A stretch of 64,000 nt of DNA, taken from positions 32,758,949-32,822,948 of the forward strand of contig CP141136.1 of NCBI GenBank assembly GCA_035236585.1, in the 5' to 3' direction. A program made the position numbers and the translations under genes. Source of the DNA: Warburgia ugandensis (taxonomy: Eukaryota > Streptophyta > Magnoliopsida > Canellales > Canellaceae). Under the pieces are notes generated by a model. That model was not told the origin of the DNA and ran no database searches. It saw nothing but the letters and a program-made list of their open reading frames with translations. Shown here one piece after another: positions 1 through 11,857 of the stretch; within the stretch, counting starts at the first letter, position 1; the number at the start of each line of letters is the position of its first letter.

Positions 1-1532
1 AGATGGGACGCATTTAGTGTAAAGATGGTTGGGCAACGAGTATTAGGCGTCCCGCTAAATCATCATCAGCATGAGCAATCCGATCTAATGGATAAAAGGG
101 GAAGATCAATAGACTGCACGCGTAGTTCCTCGTACAATGAGGTGTGAAGTGTCTGAATTGCAGCAAATTTGATTTCCAAATGGCCAGTATATTAGATATA
201 TTGACACGTCGTCACCAAATAGATCAAACTCCCAACAAATTCTATCATAAAATGTACGTTACGGGAGAAGCAGTACCTCCTGCCAAGACAACGTTCAACA
301 AAGGATCCAATTTCGTTGTCCATGACATTACCAAGAGAAATAAGATCCTTCGTACTTTGTCTAAATGAAGTTTCATAATTAGAAAATGATAGGTTTAGAC
401 CAAACAAGTGTATCAAATGTCCCAAATCTTTCACCCCGCACAAAAATGAAGGAATGCCTCTCTCCATGCATATAAAAGCTTCACCCACATGCTTGACAAA
501 TATATTAATTGATACACATATCGCCCTTTGTAAAGAAGGAAAACTCAAAAGTGGTAATTTTGTGATATCCGTCTCTCACTCATAACAGGTCGAAAATTTT
601 CAGAGCAATGACAAGAGGCTTATTTCTGCCTGTACAGAGACTTCTTAGGACAATATGCCACTTGAATTGCAGAAATAGAGACCAAAAGAGTAGTCTTATG
701 ATTCAAATGTCTATTATGTATACTATAAACAAACTAGGAACTTTTTAATCTCTTTATTTGTGTATTTTTTTCTCTTTTTCTGATAGGTGCTTAATGGACT
801 TGAAACAGCAACCTCTCGGCTGTGAGGTTAAGTGCTCAAATCCCGAACATTACATATTATACTAGTGTTATATGTTTAATCGTTCTTGAGTGTTTATCAG
901 TAATCATATCTGTGCATGATGCAGAGATAGTACCAGAGGTCATAACTTCCCTTGCTGTATATTCCAACTTTCATGGTAGAAATTGAGAAACTTCATTTCT
1001 TATTTCAAACTGAAAAAATTTGCAGGTTCTGTGTGCATTGAAGACCAAGCAAGTGAAATATTCAATACTTGAACATCTGATCATTATACCACAAATCTTA
1101 ACAAACCTGGATTGTTGGAAAACGAGATGTCTGAGCTTCATGATGGCATGCCAGTAGGCTGCTATTGTTCTTAAGTTTGGTTTTCTTGATACTATTGGAC
1201 TTTGACCCTATAGATTCACTTTGTAATTTGCATGACGGACTGACCTGAAAAAACTTCTGAGGAATCCTCTTGTAATAAAGATGCCAAAATTTAGGGACAT
1301 GTTCGGCATTCATCTTTAGCTGGGAGTGCTTCCTATTTATGTCCATGAACCTGTTGAACATTCTAACAAAGAAACAATGAAAGCACAAGGCGTGGCTCTG
1401 TATAGACAGGAATCAAAGCAAAATGGTATATGGCTTATTTTGAATGGAGTAGTTAAGCTAAATTTCAATGTGGAATGCAGTGTTTAATTGGTATTATCTA
1501 GTGTAAATGATCTTGTAAAACTGTCAAGATAC
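1..1532. other. Unassigned left flank
   Basis: No gene or transposon family could be recognised. The longest open frames (192-548 minus, 118 codons; 1098-1388 minus, 96 codons) carry no motif I know, have no flanking exon-like pieces and may be chance. The segment ends at the GATAC target site used by the LTR that starts at 1533. Confidence 0.4.
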
Positions 1533-1948
1533 TGTAATGACCCCAATTTTTGTAATATTAAAGCCCATAAAAAGTTCAGTTTTAAAGATAAGGGCATTTT
1601 GGTCATTTCACTAGTTGCCTTGACTAAACCCAGGAATTTGGTGCTAAAAATGATTCCATTAGATGCATCTTAGAAAAAGGAATCCAACGAGACCAAAATC
1701 ACCCAAAACGGAGTTAAAATGAGCAAGATATAGCCCTTTGAAGTTCAGGGGTAAAACTGTAAATTTTACAAAAACGACTTAACCTGAAAAACACAGGTGC
1801 CCATTTTGATACAGGCACCCCGTCGTCTTCAACCTTCTAGAGGCTTCTAGAACGGCGGTGTTTCAAGGAGAAACCACCGCCATTCTGGAGGATTCCCCAC
1901 CGCCATTCAAAGGTAGTTAGAACCCCTCCAGAACCCTCTTTAAAAGCC

Positions 1949-1958
1949 TTATAAATAG
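1949..1958 (+). promoter_or_regulatory. Putative TATA box of LTR A
   Basis: TTATAAATAG lies about 415 bp into the LTR, and the first splice-donor-like site follows about 105 bp downstream, as expected for a U3/R junction. Predicted start of transcription is about 25-35 bp downstream. No equally clear TATA box was seen at this place in LTRs B or D. Confidence 0.5.
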
Positions 1959-2569
1959 AGCTCTTGGGTGCCTCTAATGGCAGCCCAAAACCTTAGAGAA
2001 AACCCATCGTGGAGCAATGACCAAGAGGGAAAAACATGGAGAGAAAACCAGCCATGAAGCAGGTACGCTCAAAAACTCCCCAAACCCATCTCACCCACAG
2101 TCCTAGGCTCGGTTTCCCTAGGTTTTTGCATAAAAATCCATAGGGAATAGGTCTCTAGGGAGTCACCAAGGACCCTCGGACATCCCTAGGGCCGCACGGG
2201 TTCCTCAGGGACGAAACAAGGCATCCTAAGGACGCCCCGATCCCCCAACGACAGAGACGGCCCGCTCCAGACGAGACGCGTCGAACGCGTCTGAGAAGAA
2301 AACCAACAGGCGCGTCCGTGGATGCGCCAGCTAAAGAGGAAGACGGCTACGAAGTCCGCTGAGGCGCGCGCCGCAGACGCGCAGCGCACTAGCAAAGCGT
2401 CATTTTTTTTTATTTTTTTTTTGGTTGTTAAGGAAGCAGGGCGCATGACGCAGACGCGCAGCGCCCTAGCATTCCGACTTTTTGTCTTTAAAGACTCTAT
2501 GTACATACAACACTAATACACTTATAACTTGAGATCTAGAGGTCCGATTGAGGCGCCGCAAAAGGCGTT

Positions 2570-2594
2570 GTGTCCGTATCGATGATACGGACAC
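2570..2594. repeat. Perfect inverted repeat in LTR A (11-bp arms, 3-nt loop)
   Basis: GTGTCCGTATC, then GAT, then GATACGGACAC. It sits inside a block also present in LTR D (about 58630-58660), where the GAGGCGTTGTG lead-in is kept but the pairing is only partial. Confidence 0.8.
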
Positions 2595-3253
2595 ATTTAA
2601 ACCATAAAATCTCTTATCAAGGCCCAATCAAAGGTGGGCATGACCCTTAGAATAGGATGGCGGCGCGTGACCACTAGAACTTTGGAAAACTGAGAATGCC
2701 AAGGCCCAATTAGGATCTTAGGACACCTATAGGCATAGGGATGGACCCCTAATGCCTAAGTAATAAGACCCAACTGCTCTAAACCCATAAAAGATAGGTT
2801 AAACTAACATTGAGTCCCCAAACCATGTTCAGGAGCGTACGAGGACAAAGGGGTTAACGCAACCTAGTCAGGTAGGTGCTCTATCACAATTAGATTCTTT
2901 TAAAAGATCTATTATTGTTTTGAGAACATACGCTATAAGTATATGACTTGTTTAGCATGCATATGAAAAACGTTTTGTACATAGACATGTTTCGTAAAAG
3001 ATTGCATATACATTATGCACACATATGTTTTGTAAACAAGTGCATACATTGCATGATTTAAGTACTTGCAAAGATTACATGTTCTTGAGGGTTGCCAAAA
3101 GACGCTGGAGTGCTAAGGGCCAGGCAGTTGTGAGGGACCCAAAGAGGACTGGTTTTGAAAAGAGGTTTTTGCTTGTCTGCATGATAAGTGTAGCCTTAGC
3201 CGATGAGGACGAGCTGATGAGGGCGGGTCGATGAGGGCGGGCCAAAGAGAGCT

Positions 3254-3318
3254 GACAGGCTTCTAGGCTGGCAGGCTTCTAGATTGGCAGGCTTCTAGGC
3301 TGGTAGGCTTCTAGGTTG
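3254..3318 (+). repeat. 16-bp tandem repeat, four copies, in LTR A
   Basis: Four consecutive units of the form GCAGGCTTCTAGGCTG, with one to three substitutions between copies. The corresponding zone of LTR B holds an unrelated, longer tandem array, so this part of the LTR seems prone to tandem expansion. Confidence 0.85.
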
Positions 3319-3671
3319 TCAAGATTATAGGCAAGGTTATGACTTTGAATGCGAGACTAGCATTGCATGCATGTTTTGCAACCGATTTCATAAATTACAT
3401 GATTTACAACGAATAAGTGTCATAAGCCCCGTGGAGGCTATGACCAAGTGTCCTCAGGTACCCGAGGACCACACGGCGAGGAGGTCGTGGGCATAGTGGA
3501 CCCTATGGTTTGATGAGTTATGTGCATTTCATATAGCATGATATGAGGTTGGTCAACAATACCAAACTAAAGATCCATGAGTTGGACTCCATGAGGCATC
3601 TATTGCATATCATGATGTCATCATATATATGATACTTTCACTTTTGGATTATGTGATCTTTTAAGTTATAA

Positions 3672-3805
3672 GAATTTCAGTTGATTATGGATTCTTATAC
3701 TGATGTTGAACTCGAGTATTCAAACATATGCATATTTTGAATTTCAGTTAATTATGGATTCTTATACTGATATTGAACTGGAGTATTCAAACATACGCAT
3801 GTTTT
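3672..3805 (+). repeat. 67-bp tandem duplication in LTR A
   Basis: Two adjacent 67-bp copies (3672-3738 and 3739-3805), both beginning GAATTTCAGTT and ending in a TTTTG tail, with a handful of substitutions between them. Confidence 0.85.
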
Positions 3806-5620
3806 GAATGAGCATATGATTTTGAAACATCTCATGCATTTATAAAACTAGTAGTGATAGGCCCTACTGAGTATATTATATACTCACCCAATCCTTAACA
3901 TTTTTCAGACATCAGTAAGCACTCAAGGACAAGATACGTCCGTATATTTCATGGGTCAGGACAGCTCCACTCCCAAAAAGAGGACATCTATGTTAGTGCT
4001 ATGAGCAAGTGAATCCAAAAGGAAACAAATATACATGTAAGTGAACTCTCAACCCTTTTGACATGTGTTTGTACTTAGTTACAGTTGGGCTGTGCATTGT
4101 GATTGGAAAGACCTGGGGAAAAACATTTATGATTTCTGAAGTTTTTCAAAAACTACCTTAGTTGTTGTGAAAGCAAATGACACTCGGGGTTTTCAAAAAT
4201 GAGTTTAAAACTAGAGGTTTTCCGCTGCATTGCATGGTTTTTACAAAATGGTTTTCAAATAGGGATGCATCTCGCATTAGGAAATTAGACATTGCATTAA
4301 AAAATGCATGAGAAAACCCAGGTCTTCACAGATACTTATTATAGTTTTTTGTGCAAGGGGCAAGTAGGAGTATGACAAATAGGAAGTCATTGCATCCAAT
4401 CTTTCACCTGGAAGCACTCTCGCCTATATAAAGCCCTAATTGGCAAGCCTTATATGAGTGACATGATCACAAATTTTGTTGTCCGCTACTTTTACATCAA
4501 ACCTGAAACAATAGTTTCAGCATTCAGATATGATCCTACAGTTGAAGAATATTTGTAGCAGGTACTAGTATTTCATGGTGGATGCCTACTCAACTATTCT
4601 GCTTACATTGTTTTCCTCTTCTCTAGCATATCCTCTTCCCTTGTATTAGGAGCATTGATTGTTTTTCCAAGTGCACGAGCTATTGTAGTATAGCTGATGC
4701 AAGTACGGGTCAATCTCAAGGGGACTCAACTTAAAAAGATAGAGTTTAAATAAAAATTTTCTATCCAAAAATGTAAAAGAATGGTAAAAATTAAATAACA
4801 ATTAATTCAAAATTTAAATCATTCAACCAATGAAAATTATAGAAATTCAAGTTCAAAAAGACAGAAAATTAACTAAAAAAATCAAACCTACTTCCATATC
4901 TTGATTATGACAAATTTCTTCAAATATGTTATCATCAACGTCAATCAGCCTTCATCAATCTTTCACTGATACTTTTGATTAAGGATCCAACAGCTAGATT
5001 TAGCAAATTCCTCAAAATTTTAAAGATCTAGACTAAAGAAAGATTTTGGGTTTTGGTAGCTTAGATCAAATATTTGGATTATATATTAAAGATTAGAACT
5101 AATGAATCTACTAGGAATTCTCATAAAAACAAGATCTGAAGATTAATTGAAAATTTGAGAAAAAAAATCTCAGGAAATAAAGTGATCATGATTGTTAAAG
5201 CTAAACCATTAATTCGATTAACCTTTACTCAAATAGGGTCTGATTACTTAAATCCTGGATTTAACTAAGAATAACACAAACTTGAATAAAGCAAACCAAA
5301 GAAAAGGATAAGGTAGAGTAAGAAAAAACAAAACAAAACTGGGATATAAAAAAAAATTAGAATTAAAATGCAAAGGGCAAATGTGAAATTTTATTTGAAA
5401 CTTCCTTCTTCTTCATCTTCATCTTCAACCGTGAGGAGAAAAATGCAGGGAACTGAGTTCCCTGTCTTGTTTGAAACTTGAAACAAAGGGGGAGAAGGGG
5501 GATTTGAAGAGAAACTTGATTTGGGTTTTGACCATAATGAAAGAAGGTTGTAGGAGGAGGAAATTAGGAGAGAAACAGTGAAAATAAACATAGTGGAAGC
5601 AGAGGAGAAGTTGCGGTGAT

Positions 5621-5727
<107 letters not shown>

Positions 5728-5881
5728 TAGGCAAAGAATGAGGGCAGTGCACTGTTGGGGTGTTGCCGTTCTAAGGTGGAGAAGAAGGTGCAGTGGTGGG
5801 GCAATGATTGTGGCAGTGCGGAAGTGAGGGAAAGATTGGGTGGAAAGGTGTGGTGCTGGGGTGCAGACAGCAAGTCAGAGC

Positions 5882-5884
<3 letters not shown>

Positions 5885-5967
<83 letters not shown>
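5885..5967 (+). repeat. (GA)n microsatellite, about 41 units
   Basis: A second uninterrupted GA tract on the same strand, 159 bp beyond the first, within the same purine-rich domain. Confidence 0.95.
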
Positions 5968-5971
<4 letters not shown>

Positions 5972-7020
5972 GTGAGGGGGTGCGGTGAAGGAAAGAGAGA
6001 GGTAGGACGAGAGAGTGAGGGGTGCGTGAGATGGGGGTTGGTGGAAGAGAGGAGAAGAGGCAAGAGATTGAGAAAGAGAAAGGTTGGGAGAGAAGAAGCA
6101 AAGAGGGGTAGCAGAGAGAAAGAGATGGGAAGGGGAAGGGTGAGGCCGGCTGCCTTTTCAGTCCATAGTGCAGATTCTTGCAGTTGCCCTCTTATGGTGA
6201 AGAGCAGTCTCTCCAATAATTGCCTTATTCCTTCTTACAAACTATCTCCTTCTAATTTTGTTTTCACCCCTCCTATTTTACTTTAAACTGCTTTCCTCTA
6301 TGGTTTAACATTCTCCACCTTTTGAAACTCACTAAATTCTTTTATTTTGTATCTTTCCATTCCTATGTTATTTTTCTTTTTTACAAAATCTTCTGCATGA
6401 TTTCCTTTTCTCCAATTAAAACCAATTTTCATTTAGGAAACTATCTTATCTTGTTGTAGTGTTCTTTAAGATGATTTGCACCATTGAAATTTGATCTAAG
6501 CTATGCAAGACTATTTTAGTTGATTTGCAAAACACAAGACAAAATTAGAGTCATCTAAAATATGCATTACACCTCTGATTAGCTCTAATGATTATTTGAT
6601 TATTAAATTTGACAAATCAATGGTTAGATGATGAATTAGAGCTAAAATTTATAAATTGATAGGTTAAATGTTCTAATTAAATACTAAATTAATGGTATTT
6701 TGACCAAAATTAAACTCTTAACCAAAGTCAAATAGAGAAATAGGTAAGGTAAATTTGTCTAAAAGTTTTGAACTCAAAAAGTAATATTTCTTTGATTAAC
6801 CATTAATTCTAGGATTAAAGAACAAATAAGGTCAATATTGTTATATGTTTGCTATCGATTTATTTGTCATGGTAAAGTATTCTGTATTACCATCGCAATG
6901 CTAGTGACGTTTGTTGCACATTACTTCTAGCTTCAATCCTTCAGGCACAAGAAATTGTCTAATGGGGACAGATTTGAGCAATTTTTTCAACTGTACCGTC
7001 AAAGTAGACTCCTATGAAGT

Positions 7021-7232
7021 ATTATAGGCTCGAGGAATGCTAGCTACACATGCAGCCGCCACACGTGGCCCTCACTCGCAGACACAGCGGCAAGTGCACA
7101 GCTAGCGTGCCCCTTCATCTTGTCGTTAATTGAAATAAGAGCATCCTAGCTGTACACTTTCCTACATGTCCACGAGTGAGGACCACGTGTGTGGTGGCTG
7201 CATGCACATCTAGCATTCTTTCCTTCATTATA
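7021..7232. mobile_element. MITE-like long inverted repeat (about 200 bp)
   Basis: The arm starting at 7034 (GGAATGCTAGC...) is matched by the reverse complement of the arm ending at 7223 (...TAGCATTCTTTCC). About 75 bp per arm pair with mismatches, around a roughly 40-bp centre. The arms share CATGCAGCC, CACACGTGG and CCTCACTCG blocks. ATTATA occurs immediately outside both ends (7021-7026 and 7227-7232) and may be the TSD, in which case the true ends lie 7-8 bp outside the recognised arms. No coding capacity. Small size and near-complete self-complementarity fit a foldback MITE; the superfamily is not assigned. Confidence 0.7.
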
Positions 7233-7742
7233 ACTCTGGAGAAGTTAACTTTTTCTTGGTTTTGTTCATTTCTTCATTCAGTTCTAGAAATTTGAATTAT
7301 TCAATAATGAACATGGTTAAATGTACTTTGAGGAGCTATTTTATTTCCTTCAGCACTTGGAATGAATGGGCAAACAAAAGATGCAAGCTGTCACCAGATA
7401 TCTACGAGGGCTATCATCAAAAGTGACATTCTTGCATGAATGTCATCTGCGATTAATTTGTACGAAGAAGGAAAAGTTGAAAGATGGTTATACTTGCAGG
7501 ACTTCTGTAGGTCCGAATTTATATTTGTATAATTTACAATGTTACACTTTCTATAGGCATCTGAGTGAAAAGCATTCGCAGAAGAATTAGATACAAGTAT
7601 CTTGTGTATAAATTTAGAATGTTTACATCGAAAGATTAAAATATATCTACTCTATTGAGGCATACAAAAGTTTGTTGCAACACTCTTTTCAAATCACCGA
7701 AGTAATTCAATTCTTATATTAACATTCTAATGTTTGTGATTT
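7233..7742. other. Spacer between MITE and SOS1 remnant
   Basis: No clear homology. A 74-codon frame at 7366-7590 plus is open but could not be matched to the SOS1 region expected upstream of the next feature. It may include decayed intron. Confidence 0.35.
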
Positions 7743-9365
7743 GTGTTGCTCTTAGAGGAAAGTAGTATAGCCATAGCCAATCTCCTGCTTGCTCAAATAT
7801 TTGACAAAATGACAATGCCGAAATTGAGAGCCCTAATTGCTGAAAGGTCAACAATGGAGATACATGCAAGGGCAGACATCATAGAAATACCAAAGCATAC
7901 CATTGGCTTTGTTTTAGATGTAGTGCAATTGCTGCCTTTTGGCTACCTTAGCATGCGGATCAAGACTTGCACAGTTTAAAAAGCTCAGGTACAAAACATC
8001 TTTTTATGAATCCACCTCTTAAATTCATAAAGAACTTTGACATTTTCATCCTTGGAATACACATGAATTTAAATCCTATGACTTCACAAATGATTCTTTG
8101 TAATTTTACCTATGTCATAACAAAATAGGATTTGAGACTTGATAGTTCAGATATGGTATCGGAGAACTGATTCATGTCTTTGATTTTTGTTTCTGAAACA
8201 TGCTTAACTCGAGATAGAAACTTATATGCATATATGAAGCGAGAAAAGTTTTATTCATTGCTCTCTCATCTAGGTGTCAACATCAATGAACAAAATCAAT
8301 GATTTTCTTAAGATGGAACACTGAGGCACACAACTTGCCTGGCTTGTTCCTCGATGTTGAGCGGCTTGGCTATTAAGAACAATTTCCTCTTTGTTGTCCA
8401 CTTCTTTCCAGTGCTTTGAAGTTAGGAACTCTGTCTCTAATGACTTGGGGAACACCCTCTTCCATATTTCACTCATTTCTATCTGTGAGATGGAACATTA
8501 TTCCTCAATTACTATATACGATGAAATTTATGATTGATCTCCTTATTGAATTAGTGTAACTATCACACGGAATGTAACTTTTGGATGCATTCAAAATTTG
8601 CTGATCTACTAATAGCTACTTCATTTTCTAATCAACAGGTGCCAATGGTGTAAGCTTTCTCATCAAGGATCCTCATATCTAGTTCATACAGAGCAAGGCT
8701 GACTCTTTTCAATATTAGTGCGCTGCAGGTTGGTGCCATGCCGTGTGCTAGAAAGAAGATCCCTTTTCGGTACTCGTACCAGTCCCTCTCCCTAGAGGCT
8801 GAAGTTAGAGAACATGGAGGCCTATAAGTTGACCCAAACACTTCTACAGATCGACAGAACATCATCTGGACCCTTGTAACTGACTATCAAGCAAATGGTC
8901 TTTCTGCAAAAGCAGTGCAGCTGAGCATCGATGGCAGTATGTTGTGTTTCTCTTCATTTCCATAGATTTTGTCTTTGTGTTTATCTTACACAATCCTTAG
9001 TTCCGTTTATTTAGAGGAATCTTCATTTGTCTTGAATCATCAGATAAATGATCCCCATAGGAGCAAAGGTCTTCAGGGAATGCTCAAAAGTAAACCATCA
9101 CGTAGCTATCTTATCCAAGGTTGTCATCAATAAGCAGAATGCTCCTCGACTTGTATCTGTCCCAGTTAGAAGGAGCTACTCTTAGTCACCACATCGAAGT
9201 TGTTCTATCATCACGAAATTGCACGGAGAAAAGAATGTTGTAGAGAAGAATATTCAAGTGATGCATAGAAATTTAGTGAAGATGATGATATTTGGGTGAG
9301 AAGTTGAAGACTTGGTGAATGAGCCTCCATCCCTCGTATCGTATATGTACCTTTGATTGAGTAGC
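7743..9365 (+). pseudogene. SOS1/NHX7-like Na+/H+ antiporter, C-terminal remnant
   Basis: SOS1 (NHX7) is a plasma-membrane Na+/H+ antiporter of about 1150 residues with a long cytosolic tail. Only tail pieces are visible here. At about 7750-7910 the frame reads ESSIAIANLLLAQIFDKM and then a stretch ending IEIPKHTIGF, which match the end of the cyclic-nucleotide-binding-like domain. At about 8770-8935 it reads SLSLEAEVREHGGL, then a stop near 8825, then NGLSAKAVQLSIDGSM, which match a conserved later tail segment. At about 9080-9280 shifted frames resemble the Ser-rich end. The transmembrane antiporter domain is absent, frames shift between pieces and stops occur, so this is a 5'-truncated pseudogene. 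The intron-sized gap between blocks suggests a DNA-level copy rather than a retrocopy. Copia element C2 starts about 120 bp downstream. Confidence 0.7.
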
Positions 9366-9513
9366 ATCAAAGGTCCAACTGATCGCCACATCTGTATCGT
9401 TCACCCAATTTATCTATTTTTTTCTTATTTACGGCTGTACAATTAGGAGAGGGTAAAATAGTCAACAAAGAGATACTTTACATAACGCACAAGTAAATAG
9501 ACTAAGAATGGTC

Positions 9514-10331
9514 TCATCCTTTCTCGCACTTTCCCTCAAACTGATACAAATCAGAAAGCATTAGTTTGGCCACCAAGAACTGATGACATACTCGTACCAT
9601 GGCTTTAGTGAAAAGATCTACAAGTTGATACTGAGAAGAAACGTGAGGAAGAGCAACCGTACCATCATAGTCGTGTTCAAGAATGGAATGACAGTCAACC
9701 TTAATGAGTTTTATCCATTCATGAAAATTTGAGAATGGAAGCAATATGAATGCCATTGATGTTGTTGGCATACAAGGCTATAGGAGTTGTAAAACAATTC
9801 CAAATTCACCCAATATGTGACATATGAAAAGTATCTTAAAAAAAACTCAGTTCATGGCATGGCATTCAACTTTAGGAGAAGATTTGGAACCCAATCTTGT
9901 TTATTGCATTTCTATGAGACAAGAGGAGTCTCCAAGAAAATCACATCAACCAATTGTAGAACTGAGTATCGTGAAATCATGCCCAATCCATATCACCATA
10001 TGCAGTTAAGAGGAGTGAGGATGACGAAAGGTAAAACAATCCATGACCAAGGGTGCTTCTGAGATAACGTTGGCTGAACTACAGTTAAGGCGGTGTGGAT
10101 CTAAGACCAAATGACAAACAATGTTCACTACATGAAAAAATCTGATCAGGTCATAGTTAAGTAAACTAGAGTTTCCACCAATTCTCAGTAGAAGGTCAAA
10201 TTATTGATTGGTTCTTTATCATCCTTACTGTATTTAACATCAGCTCAACAGGACTGTCAATTGATTTGTCATTAGTAAGATTAGTTAGTGTAAGAAGATC
10301 CTGAGTGTACTTTTGTTGAGTGATTCGAAGG
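9514..10331 (-). pseudogene. C2 pol, C-terminal part (RT end and RNase H)
   Basis: At 10331-10145 the minus strand reads RITQQKYTQDLL and, after frameshifts, LVETLVYLTMT, which match the copia segment between the RT core and RNase H. At 9771-9514 a clean frame ends the polyprotein: IKLIKVDCHSILEHD, then LPHVSSQYQLVDLFTKAM, then QFEGKCEKG and stop, the usual RNase H C-terminus of copia elements. The segment between these two blocks (about 10140-9780) is too decayed to read. Confidence 0.8.
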
Positions 10332-10611
10332 TCTATACAATAAGGAATTAGAAAAGAATTGTTTTTGAGAAACGATGATATATTATTCTGATATATATGT
10401 ACACTACTTATAGTCTATGCAAGATACTAAAAGGAACAAAGTAACCATACAGCTAAGTTTCCTTATTTAAAAAGTCGACTAGCCTATATTTACCATACAG
10501 CTAAGTTTCCTTATTTACAAAGTTGATTAGCCTATATTTACTTATAAAATACAGCTAGACAATCCCTAGAGATTTACAAGACATCTCAGCTGAATATTCT
10601 CCTTTCCAACA
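10332..10611 (-). repeat. 3' LTR of copia C1
   Basis: Aligns with 17719-17953 along its length but carries an extra internal 48-bp tandem copy (10445-10492 repeated at 10493-10540, both with CATACAGCTAAGTTTCC), which accounts for its greater length (280 against 235 bp). The minus-strand start is TGTTGG. The other end reads TAGA rather than the usual CA. Confidence 0.9.
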
Positions 10612-10625
10612 CTCCCCCTCAAGTT
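10612..10625 (-). other. Polypurine tract of copia C1
   Basis: The minus strand reads AACTTGAGGGGGAG directly before the TGTTGG start of the 3' LTR, the standard plus-strand priming arrangement in copia elements. Confidence 0.8.
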
Positions 10626-10711
10626 GGTTTGAAGATATCTTCCATTGCCAGCTTGCCAATCAATTTCTCAAATTGTTTCTTGGACGGTCCATTTGTAAGA
10701 ACATATGTACT

Positions 10712-11857
10712 CTATTCATCAGTAGGTAAATAGGTCATCTGAATCTGCCCATTCTCTATTTTCTCCTTTATAAAGTGCTTGTCTACCTCAACATGCTTTG
10801 TCCTGTCATGAAGAATAGGGTTATGTGCTATTAAGATTGTTGCTTTGTTATCATAGAATGCCTTTATTAGAGAGAGACTTGAGACTTTAAGTTCCTCTAA
10901 CATTCTCTTAATCCACAACACCTCACACATTCCATGGGTAACTGATCTAAATTTTTCTTCAATACTGCTTTTTGCCACCACATTTTGCTTTTTACTATAC
11001 CAAGTAACAAGATTTCCTCCAACAAAACTATAGTAGCCAGAGGTTGACCTTCTATCAATTATACTCACAGCCCAATCTACATCTTTATATACTTCAATTT
11101 GTAGGTGACTATGCTTTTCAAACATTAAGCCCTTCCCTTGTGATCGTTTAAGTAGCTTAGGATTCTATACAATGCCTCGAAGTGTTTTGGACTTGGTGAC
11201 TGCATAAATTGACTTATCTGGGTGGGTATGCAAAAGATAAATCAATCTACCAATCAACCTCTAAAATTATTCCCTATTCTTCACATCTTCGAGTTTAGCA
11301 TATTGAAGCTTCAAATTAGGCTTGATTGGTGTCTCTTCTGCCTTACAACCTAGTGGACCTGTCTCTTCAAGAAGATTCAGTACATATTTTCATTGAGACA
11401 CAAAGATGCCCTTTTTAGACCGACAAACTCCATTCCAAAAAAATACTTTAAGACACCCAAGTCCTTGATCTCAAAGTCAACAGCAAGAACACTCTTGAGT
11501 ATTTTTAGCTCAACATGATCATCACCTGTTAATATTATGTCATTAACATAAACAATTAAAATAGAAATCTTTCCTTCTATTGATAAAGAAGGATTAGAGT
11601 TACATGGAGTTGTAGATGAATTATCTATCGGAGACAGTGAATGGTTTTGTGCTAGAGTTGTGGCATGTCTTATATTTTTTTCATGAGTAACCCTTTGAGT
11701 GTAAATACGGAGCTCTGAAATAGGATTAGGGTGATCATGTCTTAGTATTTCTCCCCCTATTTGTTAGTCATCTAAGTTTGGTAATGGTAGGCTAGTTTTC
11801 TCTTTCTTCTTTATTGTGACTAGTAGAGGTGAAAGGATAAAGAACAAGTATAGAAAA
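10712..11857 (-). pseudogene. C1 pol, RT C-terminus and RNase H
   Basis: On the minus strand from 11595 the frame reads ISILIVYVNDIILTGDD, the RT catalytic block with the expected YVDD changed to YVND, then DFEIKDLGVLKYFFGME. RNase H follows at 11125-10712: DVDWAVSIIDRRSTSGYYSF, then KHVEVDKHFIKEKIENGQI and TYLPTDE. The N-terminal RT is deleted: the integrase-RT linker runs straight into ISILIVYV. Loss of an active-site Asp and the deletion mean this cannot be an active polymerase. Confidence 0.85.

Larger units (their letters stand above)
1533..4330 (+). mobile_element. Solo LTR A (Ty3/gypsy-type, 2798 bp)
   Basis: The unit starts TGTAATGACC and ends GGTCTTCACA, so it has TG...CA ends with short imperfect inverted termini. 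It is flanked by a perfect 5-bp TSD, GATAC at 1528-1532 and 4331-4335. No gag-pol sequence lies inside or beside it, so it is best read as a solo LTR left by LTR-LTR recombination. A TATA box lies at 1949-1958, a strong splice-donor-like site at 2063, a second at 2872, and an acceptor-like TTTTTCAG ends at 3908. It shares sequence blocks with LTRs B, D and E, such as GGCACCCC near 1814-1821. Long LTRs with TGTAA.GACC ends are usual for plant Ty3/gypsy elements. The clade (Tekay/Del or Tat) is inference and cannot be settled without an internal region. Confidence 0.85.

Noticed and set aside
192-548. 118-codon minus-strand frame
   Set aside because: Looks partly protein-like (Cys- and Phe-rich) but matches no family I know and has no flanking exons, so it is mentioned only under the unassigned flank.
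1533-4330. Possibility that LTR A is a protein-coding or ordinary intergenic region
   Set aside because: The perfect GATAC duplication, TG...CA ends and shared blocks with LTRs B and D fit an LTR, and no credible coding frame is present.
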